64,000 nucleotides of DNA, taken from NCBI RefSeq assembly GCF_006970445.1, contig NZ_CP033877.1, forward strand, positions 2,488,750 through 2,552,749, written 5' to 3'. The notes below the pieces were generated by a model that saw only the letters and a list, made by a program, of their open reading frames with translations, did no database searches and was not told where the DNA came from. Below, in pieces: positions 1 to 8,060 of this stretch. Origin of the DNA: Stenotrophomonas maltophilia. Lineage in GTDB: Bacteria > Pseudomonadota > Gammaproteobacteria > Xanthomonadales > Xanthomonadaceae. Both the position numbers and the translations under genes were made by a program. How positions within the stretch are numbered: position 1 is the first letter of the stretch; each line of letters opens with the position of its first letter.

Positions 1-274
1 GCTGGTGGCCGCGCTCGGTCAGTCGTGCACCGCCGCCGCCACGGCCGCCCACGCTGCGCGCGACCAGCGGTTCGCCGGCCGCGGTGTTCATCGCGTCCAC
101 CGCGTCCCAGGCGTTCTTGTAGGTCATGCCCATGCGCTTGGCGGCCTGGCTGATCGAGCCACACGCGTCGATCAGGCCCAGCAGCGCGAAGCGTCCGCGG
201 CCACCCACGCTCTGCCCGGCAATGCTCAGCCACAGGTTGCCCTGAAGTTCCAACGGCGGCTCGGCCTCACTCAT
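1..274 (-). CDS. modE: ModE molybdate-responsive regulator, N-terminal part (runs off window)
   Basis: The reading frame starts at 274 and continues past base 1, so only about 90 residues are visible. They contain the ModE winged-helix DNA-binding domain: GRFALLGLIDACGSISQAAK followed by RMGMTYKNAWDAVDAMN, then a wing with LVARSVGGRGGGGARLT. ModE binds molybdate through C-terminal MOP domains, which lie outside the window, and then represses molybdate uptake genes. The gene is divergent from the TonB receptor operon. The shared 182-bp region holds a perfect FNR box (338-351) and a perfect ModE-type palindrome (414-437). Since the regulator sits next to its likely target site, the pairing supports the molybdenum assignment of the neighbouring importer. 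Whether modE heads an operon cannot be seen. Confidence 0.9.
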   Translation of the reverse strand, partial: MSEAEPPLELQGNLWLSIAGQSVGGRGRFALLGLIDACGSISQAAKRMGMTYKNAWDAVDAMNTAAGEPLVARSVGGRGGGGARLTERGHQ

Positions 275-337
275 CGTGCTTCGATCCCTGCGTTCGCGCG
301 AGCGGCCAGTGTACGGCGTGGCCGCCCTGCACCGGGC

Positions 338-351
338 TTGATATCGATCAA
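338..351. promoter_or_regulatory. FNR box between modE and the TonB operon
   Basis: TTGATATCGATCAA matches the FNR consensus TTGAT-N4-ATCAA at all ten defined bases. Its centre is about 70 bp before the modE start and about 112 bp before the TonB receptor start. Either gene could be activated from it: a class II position would put transcription starts near 303 (modE) or 386 (receptor). Confidence 0.7.
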
Positions 352-413
352 GGTAGCCGTGCCGGCCAGCGCCGAGAATCCCCGGGTCGGTCATCAAGTT
401 GACCCCTGCCAAC

Positions 414-437
414 CGTTATATCATCTTTGATATAACG
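414..437. promoter_or_regulatory. ModE operator (Mo box)
   Basis: A perfect 10-bp inverted repeat, CGTTATATCA and TGATATAACG, separated by TCTT. The arms match the CGYTATAT half-sites known for ModE operators. It ends 20 bp before the TonB receptor ATG, where molybdate-loaded ModE would block transcription. The modE gene itself starts 140 bp away on the other strand. Confidence 0.82.
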
Positions 438-456
438 AACCTGAGGACTCGCGAGG

Positions 457-2442
457 ATGCGTACCTGTCGTTTCGTTCTACCCCTGTCTGCCCTGCTGCT
501 CCCGCTTGCCGCCACCGCCGCCGACGCCGCCTCGCCGCCGCCGGTGTTCACCCTGGGCACGATCGACGTGCGTGCCGAGCGCGGCACCTCGCCCACCGTG
601 GCCGAACGCAGCCTCGATGCCGAACGCATCCAGCAGCTCGACCGCAATACGGTCGGTGATGCGGTCAGCGTGCTGCCGGGCGTGAGCCTGGCCCGCAACT
701 CGCGCAACGAGGACATGGTCTACCTGCGCGGCTTCGACGCACGGCAGGTGCCGGTGTTCCTCGACGGCATCCCGCTGTACGTGCCCTATGACGGCTACGT
801 GGACTTCGGCCGCTTCACCACCTTCGACCTTGCCGAGATCCAGGTCGCCAGCGGCGGTGCCTCGCTGCTGTACGGGCCGAACATCCTCGGCGGTGCGATC
901 AACCTGGTCAGTCGCCGTCCCGAGCGCCCACTTGAAGGCGATGTGCGGCTGGGCGTGGCCGATGGCGGCGAGCGCAAGGCGGCCGTCAATATCGGTGGCC
1001 GCCGTGGCGACTGGTACTTCCAGCTTGGTGCGTCGATCCTGAAGGCCGATGAATTCCCGCTGCCGGATGGCTTCGTCGACTACAAGCGCGTGCCCACCGA
1101 TACCGGCAAGGACCGCCGCAACGCCTCGCGCGACGACCGTCGCCTGTCGTTCAAGCTGGGCTATACCCCGCGCGAGGGCGACGAGTACGCGATCGGCTAC
1201 GCGCGCCAGGACGGCGAGAAGGACAACCCGGTCTACACCGGCACCGCGCGCAGCGGCATCCGTTACTGGCGCTGGCCGTGGTGGGACAAGGACAGCCTGT
1301 ACTTCATCGGCAACACCCGGCTGGGCGAGCACACCACGCTGCGCACCCGCGTCTACCGCGATACCTATGGCAACGGCCTGGATGCCTACACCGACGGCAG
1401 CTACCAGGTGGCGATGGACAACAGCAGCTTCCCCAGCATCTACGACGACCGCACCGTGGGCGGCTCGGTAACCCTGGCCACCACGGCGCTGCCGCGCCAG
1501 GAACTGCAGTTCGCGATCCACTACAAGGAAGACCAGCACAGCGAGCGCAACCCGCACTCGCCCACCAAGGACTTCCGTGATGTCACCACCTCGGTGGCGA
1601 TCGAGGACCGCATCGCGCTGACCAACACCTCGCACCTGCGCGTGGGCATCGGCCATGACCGCCGCGACGCCAAGCGCGTGTATTTCTGGCCAACCGGCAG
1701 CACCGATGCCACCAATGCGGTGCTGGAGTACGTGCAGCAACTGGCGCCGGACCAGCAGTGGTATGCAAGCGCCGCGCGGCGCACGCGTTTCCCGACCATC
1801 AAGGATCGCTACTCCGCGCGCATGGGTTCAGCCCTGCCCAACCCGGACCTGAAGGCCGAGCATGCCACTCACTTCGAGGTGGGCCTGCGTGGCAGTTGGT
1901 GGGAAGGCGGCCAGTTGCAGGCGGCGCTGTTCCAGAGCCGTATCGATGACCTGATCCAGAACGCGGTGGTGGCCTCGCGCGAATGCGGCGGCAGCACCTG
2001 CAACCAGGCGCAGAACATCGGCAAGGCCCGCCACCAGGGTGTCGAACTGGGCCTGCGCCAGCGCATCGGCAATGACTGGGACGTGCAGACCAGCTACACC
2101 TGGCTGCGCCGCACCAACCTGGAAGACCGCAGCGTGGCCCTGCTCGACAGCCCGCGCCAACGGCTGTTCATGGCGGTGGGCTGGCAGCTGCTGCCGCAGT
2201 TGAAGCTGCAGGCCACGCTGGAAGCCGAACAGGGCCGCAAGGTCAGCTACGCCGATGCCGCACGCCCGGTACGTGACCTGCCCGGCTATGGCATCACCGG
2301 CTTCAAGGCCAGCTGGAGCCCGCGCGAGGCCTGGGATTTCGACCTCGGCGTGCGCAACATCGGTGACAAATGGTACGAACTGGCCGACGGCTACCCGATG
2401 CCGGGCCGCACCTGGTTCGCCAATGCCAACTGGAGGTTCTGA
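457..2442 (+). CDS. TonB-dependent outer-membrane receptor, probably for a molybdenum compound
   Basis: 661 residues, with a signal peptide (residues 1-22, ending AATAADA), a plug domain at about 30-150 (VYLRGFDARQVPVFLDGIPL and the segment SGGASLLYGPNILGGAINL), and a beta barrel ending in Trp-Arg-Phe, as usual for outer-membrane barrels. It would import a ligand across the outer membrane using TonB energy. The substrate cannot be read from the protein. The ModE palindrome 20 bp upstream, the adjacent modE gene and the downstream DUF2478 and FecCD-type ABC genes point to molybdate, tungstate or a molybdenum chelate. It is the first gene of a six-gene operon; the next gene starts 2 bp after its stop codon. 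A siderophore or cobalamin receptor is the alternative, but no Fur box or cobalamin riboswitch was seen. Confidence 0.85.
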   Translation: MRTCRFVLPLSALLLPLAATAADAASPPPVFTLGTIDVRAERGTSPTVAERSLDAERIQQLDRNTVGDAVSVLPGVSLARNSRNEDMVYLRGFDARQVPVFLDGIPLYVPYDGYVDFGRFTTFDLAEIQVASGGASLLYGPNILGGAINLVSRRPERPLEGDVRLGVADGGERKAAVNIGGRRGDWYFQLGASILKADEFPLPDGFVDYKRVPTDTGKDRRNASRDDRRLSFKLGYTPREGDEYAIGYARQDGEKDNPVYTGTARSGIRYWRWPWWDKDSLYFIGNTRLGEHTTLRTRVYRDTYGNGLDAYTDGSYQVAMDNSSFPSIYDDRTVGGSVTLATTALPRQELQFAIHYKEDQHSERNPHSPTKDFRDVTTSVAIEDRIALTNTSHLRVGIGHDRRDAKRVYFWPTGSTDATNAVLEYVQQLAPDQQWYASAARRTRFPTIKDRYSARMGSALPNPDLKAEHATHFEVGLRGSWWEGGQLQAALFQSRIDDLIQNAVVASRECGGSTCNQAQNIGKARHQGVELGLRQRIGNDWDVQTSYTWLRRTNLEDRSVALLDSPRQRLFMAVGWQLLPQLKLQATLEAEQGRKVSYADAARPVRDLPGYGITGFKASWSPREAWDFDLGVRNIGDKWYELADGYPMPGRTWFANANWRF

Positions 2443-2444
2443 AC

Positions 2445-2987
2445 ATGACCGCGTCCCCGCCGCCTCGCATCGCGGCCATCGTGCATGACCACAGCGGCGA
2501 GCCCGATGGCCTGCTGGCCGCATTCGCCGCACGCCAGCTGGCCGCCGGCCACCGCGTGCGCGGGCTGGTGCACCTGCCACACGAACCCATCGCCAACGGC
2601 AAGAAGCGCATGGCCCTGATGGACGTGACCGATCCCGGTTCACGCTACCCGATCAGCCAGGCGCTGGGCCCGGCGTCCTGCGGCTGCAACCTGGACCCGG
2701 GCGGCATCGCCGATGCCAGCGCGGTGCTGCGCCGCGCGTTGCAGGAACATGCCGAGCTCGCCATCGCCAACCGTTTCGGCACGCTGGAGTCGGAAGGCGG
2801 CGGCATGGCCGATGAGCTGCTGGCATTGATGCTGGCCGGCATTCCGTTGTTGACGGCGGTGAAGCTGCCCTACCTCGATGCGTGGCGCCAGTTCACCGGC
2901 GGCATGGCCATCGAGCTGCCCGCCGAGGACACCGCGCTGCAGGCCTGGTGGGACGCCTGCCGCAACGCGCCGGAGGCCGCTGCATGA
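2445..2987 (+). CDS. DUF2478 family protein
   Basis: 180 residues resembling DUF2478, a family often encoded next to molybdenum transport genes and thought to be NTPase-like. Visible features are the N-terminal beta strand and loop RIAAIVHDHSGEPDGLLAAF, a Cys-rich patch (ASCGCNLDPGG), a segment ELAIANRFGTLESEGGGM and the C-terminal IPLLTAVKLPYLDAW. The Asn-Arg-Phe-Gly then Glu-Gly-Gly-Gly pattern is a hallmark I recall for this family. No signal peptide is present, so it is cytoplasmic. It starts 2 bp after the receptor stop and overlaps the next gene by 4 bp, so it belongs to the same transcript. Its task, perhaps handling or sensing imported molybdenum, is inferred from context only. Confidence 0.7.
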   Translation: MTASPPPRIAAIVHDHSGEPDGLLAAFAARQLAAGHRVRGLVHLPHEPIANGKKRMALMDVTDPGSRYPISQALGPASCGCNLDPGGIADASAVLRRALQEHAELAIANRFGTLESEGGGMADELLALMLAGIPLLTAVKLPYLDAWRQFTGGMAIELPAEDTALQAWWDACRNAPEAAA

Positions 2988-4021
2988 GGCGGCGCGCCCT
3001 GCTGCAGGCATTCGCGCTGGCACCATTGCTGGTCGCCAGTGCCGAGCTGCTGGCGATGCCGGCGCATCGTGTGCTGCGGCTGGGAGCGCCCAAGGCCACG
3101 CCCAAACGCGTGTTCGCGGCCGGTCCGCCGGCTGCGGTGCTGCTCGCCGCCGTGGCACCCGACCGCCTGCTGGGCTGGCCGATGAAGGTCTCACCCGACG
3201 CACTGGCGCAGCTGCCGGCTTCGCTGCGCACGTTGCCAGTGGTCGGCCGCCTGGCCGGACGCGGGAGCACGGTCAGCCTCGAGCGTCTGCTCGCGATGCA
3301 GCCGGACCTGGTGCTGGATGCCGGTGACTTCGATGCCAATTACCGCGACTCGGCCGAGCGGGTCTGGAAGCAGACCGCGATTCCCTTCGAACTGATTGCC
3401 GGGCGCCTGCCCGATCATCCGGCACAGCTGCGCCACGTGGGCCGGCTGCTGGGTGCCGCCGCACGCGGCGAAGCGCTGGCGCAGGCCGCCGAGGCACAGC
3501 TGGCATTGGTGCGCGAGGTGCTGGCGACGCGGCCTGCAGCAACGCGGCCCACGGTGTACTACGGGCGTGGCAGCGATGGCCTGGAAAGCGGCCTGTCCGG
3601 CTCGATCAACACCGAAGTCATCGAGTTCTGTGGCGGCCGCAACGTGGCCGCCAGTGCCGGTGCCGGTGGCCTCGCGCGCGTGTCATTCGAACAACTGCTG
3701 GCCTGGGATCCGGACGTGATCCTGACCCAGGATGTCGGCTTCGCTGCGCATGCGGCACAGGATCCACGCTGGCGCGCCCTGCGTGCCGTACGCGAGCGCC
3801 GCCTGCACTGCGCGCCGGTGCTGCCGTTCGGATGGCTGGATGGCCCGCCCGGCATCAACCGTTTGCCCGGCCTGCCGTGGCTGCTGTCCAGGCTGCATCC
3901 GGGTGCAGTGCCCGCGCTTGCGCCCGCCGCGCTGCGTGCCCGCATCGGCGCGCTGCATCAGCTGCTGTGGGGCGAGCCATTGCCCGCCCAGCTTGCACGC
4001 AGCCTGGATGCGAACGCCTGA
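2984..4021 (+). CDS. ABC transporter periplasmic binding protein (BtuF/FepB/MolA class)
   Basis: 345 residues. The start at 2984 overlaps the previous stop (ATGA) and gives an N terminus MRRRALLQAFALAPLLVASA, a signal sequence whose paired arginines resemble a Tat motif. The mature part has the two-lobed class III binding-protein layout: an N lobe with AAVAPDRLLGWPMK and LERLLAMQPDLVLD, a connecting helix, and a C lobe with FEQLLAWDPDVILTQD. This family feeds metallophores, cobalamin or, in Haemophilus MolA, molybdate and tungstate to FecCD-type permeases. The gene lies directly before the permease (2-bp gap). With the ModE box upstream, a molybdenum ligand is the favoured substrate; the sequence alone cannot settle it. 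Confidence 0.85.
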   Translation: MRRRALLQAFALAPLLVASAELLAMPAHRVLRLGAPKATPKRVFAAGPPAAVLLAAVAPDRLLGWPMKVSPDALAQLPASLRTLPVVGRLAGRGSTVSLERLLAMQPDLVLDAGDFDANYRDSAERVWKQTAIPFELIAGRLPDHPAQLRHVGRLLGAAARGEALAQAAEAQLALVREVLATRPAATRPTVYYGRGSDGLESGLSGSINTEVIEFCGGRNVAASAGAGGLARVSFEQLLAWDPDVILTQDVGFAAHAAQDPRWRALRAVRERRLHCAPVLPFGWLDGPPGINRLPGLPWLLSRLHPGAVPALAPAALRARIGALHQLLWGEPLPAQLARSLDANA

Positions 4022-4023
4022 GC

Positions 4024-5037
4024 ATGCGCACGCTTCCACGTTGGGCCTGGCATGCCGGTGGCTGGAGCCTGCTGCTGGCGATGCTGCTGCTGGCGTTCTC
4101 GGTTGGCCAGTTCCCGGTGCGCCCTGCGGCGCTGCTGCACGCCATCGGCTGGCAGCTGTTCGGCATCGGCGAACCCAGCCCGCCTGCGGTGCAGGCCGCG
4201 CTCTGGCACATCCGCCTGCCACGGGTGTTGGCCGCCGTGCTGATCGGTGCAGTGCTGTCGGCAGCCGGTGCGGCCTACCAGGCCATGTTCCGCAATCCGC
4301 TGGTGTCACCGGACATCCTCGGCGTCTCCGCCGGTGCCGGACTGGGCGCTTCGCTGGGCCTGTTCCTCGGCCTGCCGATGCTGCTGGTGCAGGGCATTGC
4401 GTTTGCGGGCGGGTTGGGTGCGGTGGGCCTGGTCTGCCTGGTGGCAGCGCTGGTGCGGCGGCACGATCCGGTGCTGGTACTGGTACTGGCCGGTGTCGCG
4501 GTGTCGGCACTGCTCGGTGCCGGCATCTCGCTGCTGAAACTACTGGCCGATCCGTACACGCAGTTGCCGTCGATCACCTTCTGGCTGCTGGGTGGTTTGA
4601 ACGCCGTGGTCATCGACGACCTCAAGGTCACCGCGCCGCTGCTGCTGGTCGGGCTGTTGCCGCTGGTGCTGCTGCGCTGGCGGGTGAACCTGCTCGGCCT
4701 GGGTGACGAAGAGGCCAGCGCGCTGGGCGTGGCGGTCACCCCGCTGCGCTGGACGCTGATCGCCGCCGCTACGCTATGCACCGCCGCGGCGGTGTCACTG
4801 GCCGGCATCATCGGCTGGGTCGGGTTGGTGGTTCCGCATATCGCTCGGCTGCTGGTCGGCGCTGATTTCCGCCGCCTGCTGCCGGCCAGCCTGCTGCTCG
4901 GCGCCAGCTTCCTGCTCGCCGCCGATACGCTGGCGCGCACCCTGGCGCCAATCGAGCTGCCGCTCGGCATTCTCACTGCGTTCGTCGGTGTGCCGTGCTT
5001 CCTGCTGGTACTGGCGCGCAGCGAGCGTCGCCCATGA
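4024..5037 (+). CDS. FecCD-family ABC transporter permease
   Basis: 337 residues and almost entirely hydrophobic, with about nine to ten membrane segments. The family signature near residues 60-100 is clear (IRLPRVLAAVLIGAVLSAAG then MFRNPLVSPDILGVSAGAGL), as is the later coupling-helix region LGDEEASALGV and the SLAGIIGWVGLVVPHIARLL block. It forms the inner-membrane channel for the binding protein encoded upstream and overlaps the ATPase gene by 4 bp. Iron-siderophore, cobalamin and MolB-type molybdate permeases share this fold, so the name of the substrate rests on the operon's ModE site. Confidence 0.88.
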   Translation: MRTLPRWAWHAGGWSLLLAMLLLAFSVGQFPVRPAALLHAIGWQLFGIGEPSPPAVQAALWHIRLPRVLAAVLIGAVLSAAGAAYQAMFRNPLVSPDILGVSAGAGLGASLGLFLGLPMLLVQGIAFAGGLGAVGLVCLVAALVRRHDPVLVLVLAGVAVSALLGAGISLLKLLADPYTQLPSITFWLLGGLNAVVIDDLKVTAPLLLVGLLPLVLLRWRVNLLGLGDEEASALGVAVTPLRWTLIAAATLCTAAAVSLAGIIGWVGLVVPHIARLLVGADFRRLLPASLLLGASFLLAADTLARTLAPIELPLGILTAFVGVPCFLLVLARSERRP

Positions 5038-5810
5038 GCGCCGCCACACCGCTGCTGGAAGCACGCGGATTGGCCATCGGCCATGCCGGCGTAGCACTGG
5101 GTGCGCCGTTCGCGCTGTCGGTACAGCCTGGCGAGGTGCTGTGCCTGCTTGGCCCCAACGGCTGTGGCAAGACCACCCTGTTTCGTACGCTGCTCGGCCT
5201 GCTGCCTGCAGTGCACGGCGAGGTGGACCTGCAGGGCTCGCCGTTGCGCACGCATGATCGCGCCGCCCGCGCCCGCCGTATGGGCTATGTGCCGCAGGCC
5301 GCGCCGCTGCCCTTTGCCTGGCGCGTGCGCGAGGTGGTGGCGATGGGTCGCGCCGCGCACCTGGGCCTGCTGGGGGCACCCGGTCGCGCTGATGAAGCCA
5401 TCGCCGATGACTGCCTGCGCGAACTGGGCCTGCAGGCGCTGGCCGACCGCACCGTCACCACGCTCAGCGGTGGCGAACGCCAGCTGGTACTGATCGCACG
5501 TGCACTGGCCCAGCAGGCGCAACTGCTGGTGATGGACGAACCCACCGCCAGCCTCGATTTCGGCAACCAGCTGCGCATCCTCGATACCGTGCGCCGCCTG
5601 GCCGATCGTGGCATCGGCGTGCTGCTGTCCACCCATCAACCGCAGCACGCGCTGCAGGTGGCCGACCGCATCGCGTTGATGTCCACCGGCAGCCTGCAGG
5701 CGCTCGGTCCTGCCCGTGAGGTCGCAACGCCCGAACGCCTCGCCACCCTGTATGGCGTCGATGCCGCACGCGTCGCCGCCGCCCTGCCCGCTTCTGGAAT
5801 TTCTACATGA
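5034..5810 (+). CDS. ABC transporter ATP-binding protein (FecE/BtuD/MolC class)
   Basis: 258 residues with a full nucleotide-binding set: Walker A GPNGCGKTT near residue 45, signature LSGGERQ near 144, Walker B LLVMDEPTASLD, and the H-loop STHQPQHAL. Size and layout match ATPases that pair with FecCD permeases. Start at 5034 overlaps the permease stop, and its own stop overlaps the methyltransferase start, so the genes are translationally coupled. It would power import through the permease at 4024-5037. Confidence 0.88.
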   Translation: MSAATPLLEARGLAIGHAGVALGAPFALSVQPGEVLCLLGPNGCGKTTLFRTLLGLLPAVHGEVDLQGSPLRTHDRAARARRMGYVPQAAPLPFAWRVREVVAMGRAAHLGLLGAPGRADEAIADDCLRELGLQALADRTVTTLSGGERQLVLIARALAQQAQLLVMDEPTASLDFGNQLRILDTVRRLADRGIGVLLSTHQPQHALQVADRIALMSTGSLQALGPAREVATPERLATLYGVDAARVAAALPASGIST

Positions 5811-6607
5811 GTACACCCCTACCCACCCCGATCGACCACAGCGCACGTTATCGCCAACACCTGCAGGCCTGTGGTTTCCAGGCAAAGCCGGCCAGTGCCT
5901 GGGATGCGCGTGCCGCACAGTCCAGTTGGAAGCGCCGTCACGACGACTACAGCGAAGCGTTCCTCGCCCGGCTTGATCTCTCCGGCGTGGCCACCGTGCT
6001 CGACGTGGGCTGCGGCCCCGGCCTGCTGAGCCTGCCGATTGCCGCGCAGGTCGGCCATGTGCACGCGCTCGACTACAGCACCGCCATGCTCGACGGCCTG
6101 CGCGCCGCGATCACCCGCGACGGCGTTCCCAACGTCACGCCGTGGGCGCTGTCGTGGACCGACGACTGGCACGACGTGCCGCGCTGTGATCTGGCCATTG
6201 CCTCGCGCTCGCTGATGGTGGCGGATCTGGAGGCCGCGCTGCGCAGGCTGGATGCGCACGCTCGCCAGCGTGCCTGCATCACCTTCGCTACCGGCCCCCG
6301 GGCCGGTGTGCCGGAGTTGGCCGAGCTGCTTGGCCGTGACTGGGTGCCGATGCCCGACCACCGCTACCCGATCAACATGCTGCTGGACATGGGCCGTGAA
6401 CCGCAGGTGGATTACCTGCCCGAATCAGTACGCGACGTCGCGCAGGATGCCGACGGCCTGGTGCGCCAAACCACGGAGCTGTTCGGTGCATTGGATGCGG
6501 ATGAGGAAGCACGCGTACGTGCATGGCATGCACGTTCGCCGCAGCACCGTTTCGGCATGGCACCGACGCGGCGCTGGGCGTTCATCCAGTGGGCGACGAA
6601 CGGCTGA
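5807..6607 (+). CDS. Class I SAM-dependent methyltransferase closing the import operon
   Basis: 266 residues with a Rossmann methyltransferase core: motif I VATVLDVGCGPGLLSLPIA near residues 60-78, an acidic loop VHALDYSTAML, and motif IV-like CDLAIASRSLMVADL. It overlaps the ATPase gene by 4 bp and is the last gene before a SMAG dimer. The target is unknown. Possibilities are modification of the imported chelator, of a thiol or metalloid ligand, or of an unrelated substrate. A methyltransferase co-transcribed with a TonB/ABC import set is not part of the standard molybdate system, so its link to the substrate is inference from gene order. Confidence 0.75.
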   Translation: MSTPLPTPIDHSARYRQHLQACGFQAKPASAWDARAAQSSWKRRHDDYSEAFLARLDLSGVATVLDVGCGPGLLSLPIAAQVGHVHALDYSTAMLDGLRAAITRDGVPNVTPWALSWTDDWHDVPRCDLAIASRSLMVADLEAALRRLDAHARQRACITFATGPRAGVPELAELLGRDWVPMPDHRYPINMLLDMGREPQVDYLPESVRDVAQDADGLVRQTTELFGALDADEEARVRAWHARSPQHRFGMAPTRRWAFIQWATNG

Positions 6608-6611
6608 ACCG

Positions 6612-6674
6612 GTAGAGCCCGCCGCTGGCCGGCTGCTTCGGATTCCATGGGTGCCGGCCAGCGGCCGGCACTAC
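6612..6674. repeat. SMAG palindrome pair between convergent genes
   Basis: A GTAG-headed element (6612-6633, slightly diverged) faces a reverse copy ending in CACTAC (6652-6674). The pair can fold into a long hairpin and lies between the ends of the methyltransferase and modC genes, where it could act as a two-way terminator or mRNA stabiliser. Confidence 0.75.
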
Positions 6675-6715
6675 CATCATATGCAACCAACCATCGCCCA
6701 TGCGTCCATCACGGA

Positions 6716-7384
6716 TCAACCGCCGACGATGCGGCCGTCCACCACGCGCGCTACCTGCTGGCCGAACACGGCCACGTCCTGCGGGTCGTGGCTGATCAAC
6801 AACAACGGGATGCCGGTCTTGTCCAGTACGGCCTCCAGCTCCTGGCGCAGGTGCTGGCGAAGATCATGGTCCAGCGCGGAGAACGGCTCATCCAGCAGCA
6901 ACGCCTGCGGTTGCGTCACCAGGGCGCGCGCCAATGCAGTGCGCTGGCGCTGGCCACCGGACACCTGGGAAGGCAGCAGGTCACCCACCGTGTCGATGCG
7001 GAATGCATGCAACCACTGCTCCACCGCATCGAAGCGCTGGCCGATCCGCGGATTCAACCACCCCTTCTCCAGACCGAACGCCACGTTCTGGCGCACGCTC
7101 AGATGCGGGAACAACGCGTAATCCTGGAACACGTAGCCCAGCCGGCGGCGTTGCGGCGGCAGATCCACGCCGGTGGCCGCATCGAACAGAGTCTGCCCCT
7201 GCAGCCGTACATGCCCCTGGCCCGGCCGTAGCAGCCCGGCCACCGCCTTCAGGGTCAGGCTCTTGCCGGCGCCCGAAGGCCCGAACAGCACCACCTGCCG
7301 CTGCGTGCACTGCAGCGACACGTCCAACACGAAATCCTGGCCGGCCGCCTGCAGGCGGCGCTGCACCTGCAGGTCAAGCCACAT
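6716..7384 (-). CDS. modC: Molybdate ABC transporter ATP-binding protein, short form
   Basis: 222 residues with Walker A GPSGAGKSLT, signature VSGGQRQR, Walker B LLLDEPFSALD and the H-loop ISHDPQDVA. The ModC-like N-terminal part is complete, but the protein stops after the ATPase domain. E. coli ModC is about 350 residues because it carries a C-terminal MOP domain that binds molybdate; that domain is missing here. The gene overlaps modB by 11 bp and is the last of hemN-like, fnr, modA, modB, modC. The product would drive high-affinity molybdate uptake together with ModB and ModA. Confidence 0.88.
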   Translation of the reverse strand: MWLDLQVQRRLQAAGQDFVLDVSLQCTQRQVVLFGPSGAGKSLTLKAVAGLLRPGQGHVRLQGQTLFDAATGVDLPPQRRRLGYVFQDYALFPHLSVRQNVAFGLEKGWLNPRIGQRFDAVEQWLHAFRIDTVGDLLPSQVSGGQRQRTALARALVTQPQALLLDEPFSALDHDLRQHLRQELEAVLDKTGIPLLLISHDPQDVAVFGQQVARVVDGRIVGG

Positions 7385-8057
7385 CGCGCAGCTCCCGGCG
7401 ACGTCCGCCCACCAGCCGCGCGGCCAGCAACAGGATCACGATGCAGACCACCGAGGTCAGGATCACCAGCGCATTGGCCTTGCCGTCCTGGCCGGCCTGC
7501 ACCGCCTCGTAGATGGCGATCGAAAGCGTCTGCGTGCGGCCGGGAATGCTGCCCGCCACCATCAATGTCGCGCCGAACTCGCCCATCGCGCGTGCAAACG
7601 CCAGCAACAGCCCGGCAAGAATGCCGCGCCAGGCCAGTGGCAGCGTGATGCGGAAGAACACCGCCGCTTCGGACACACCCAGCGTGCGTGCGGCCTGCTC
7701 CAGCTGTCCGTCCACTTCCTCGAACGCCGCGCGTGCCGGCTTGAACACCAGCGGCAGCGAGGCCACCGCCGCGGCGATCACGGCCGCCTGCCAGGTGAAC
7801 ACCAGGTTGATACCGAACCACGACTGCAGCCACGCACCGATCGGACCATTGCGACCGATCAACACCAGCAGGTAGTACCCCAGCACCGTCGGCGGCAGCA
7901 CCATCGGCAAGGTCAGCAGTGAATCCAGCAGCTCACGACCAGGAAATCGTCGACGCGCCAGCAGCGCCCCCAGTGCCACACCCAGCACCAGATTGATCGC
8001 GGTGGCCCAGCCGGCCACCTTCAGCGACAACCACAGTGCGCTCCAGTCGAGATCCAT
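7374..8057 (-). CDS. modB: Molybdate ABC transporter permease
   Basis: 227 residues with about five membrane spans. Family signs include LTLPMVLPPTVLGYYLLVL early on and the permease loop EQAARTLGVSEAAVFFRITL (the EAA motif), followed by ARAMGEFGATLMVAGSIPG, which is typical of ModB. Its start lies 3 bp after the modA stop. It forms the inner-membrane channel for molybdate. Confidence 0.93.
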   Translation of the reverse strand: MDLDWSALWLSLKVAGWATAINLVLGVALGALLARRRFPGRELLDSLLTLPMVLPPTVLGYYLLVLIGRNGPIGAWLQSWFGINLVFTWQAAVIAAAVASLPLVFKPARAAFEEVDGQLEQAARTLGVSEAAVFFRITLPLAWRGILAGLLLAFARAMGEFGATLMVAGSIPGRTQTLSIAIYEAVQAGQDGKANALVILTSVVCIVILLLAARLVGGRRRELRDVA

Positions 8058-8060
8058 GCC

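Noticed and set aside
457..2442. Cobalamin receptor (BtuB) reading of the first TonB operon
   Set aside because: No cobalamin riboswitch-like element in the leader and no cobalamin genes nearby, whereas ModE site, modE and modABC are all adjacent.
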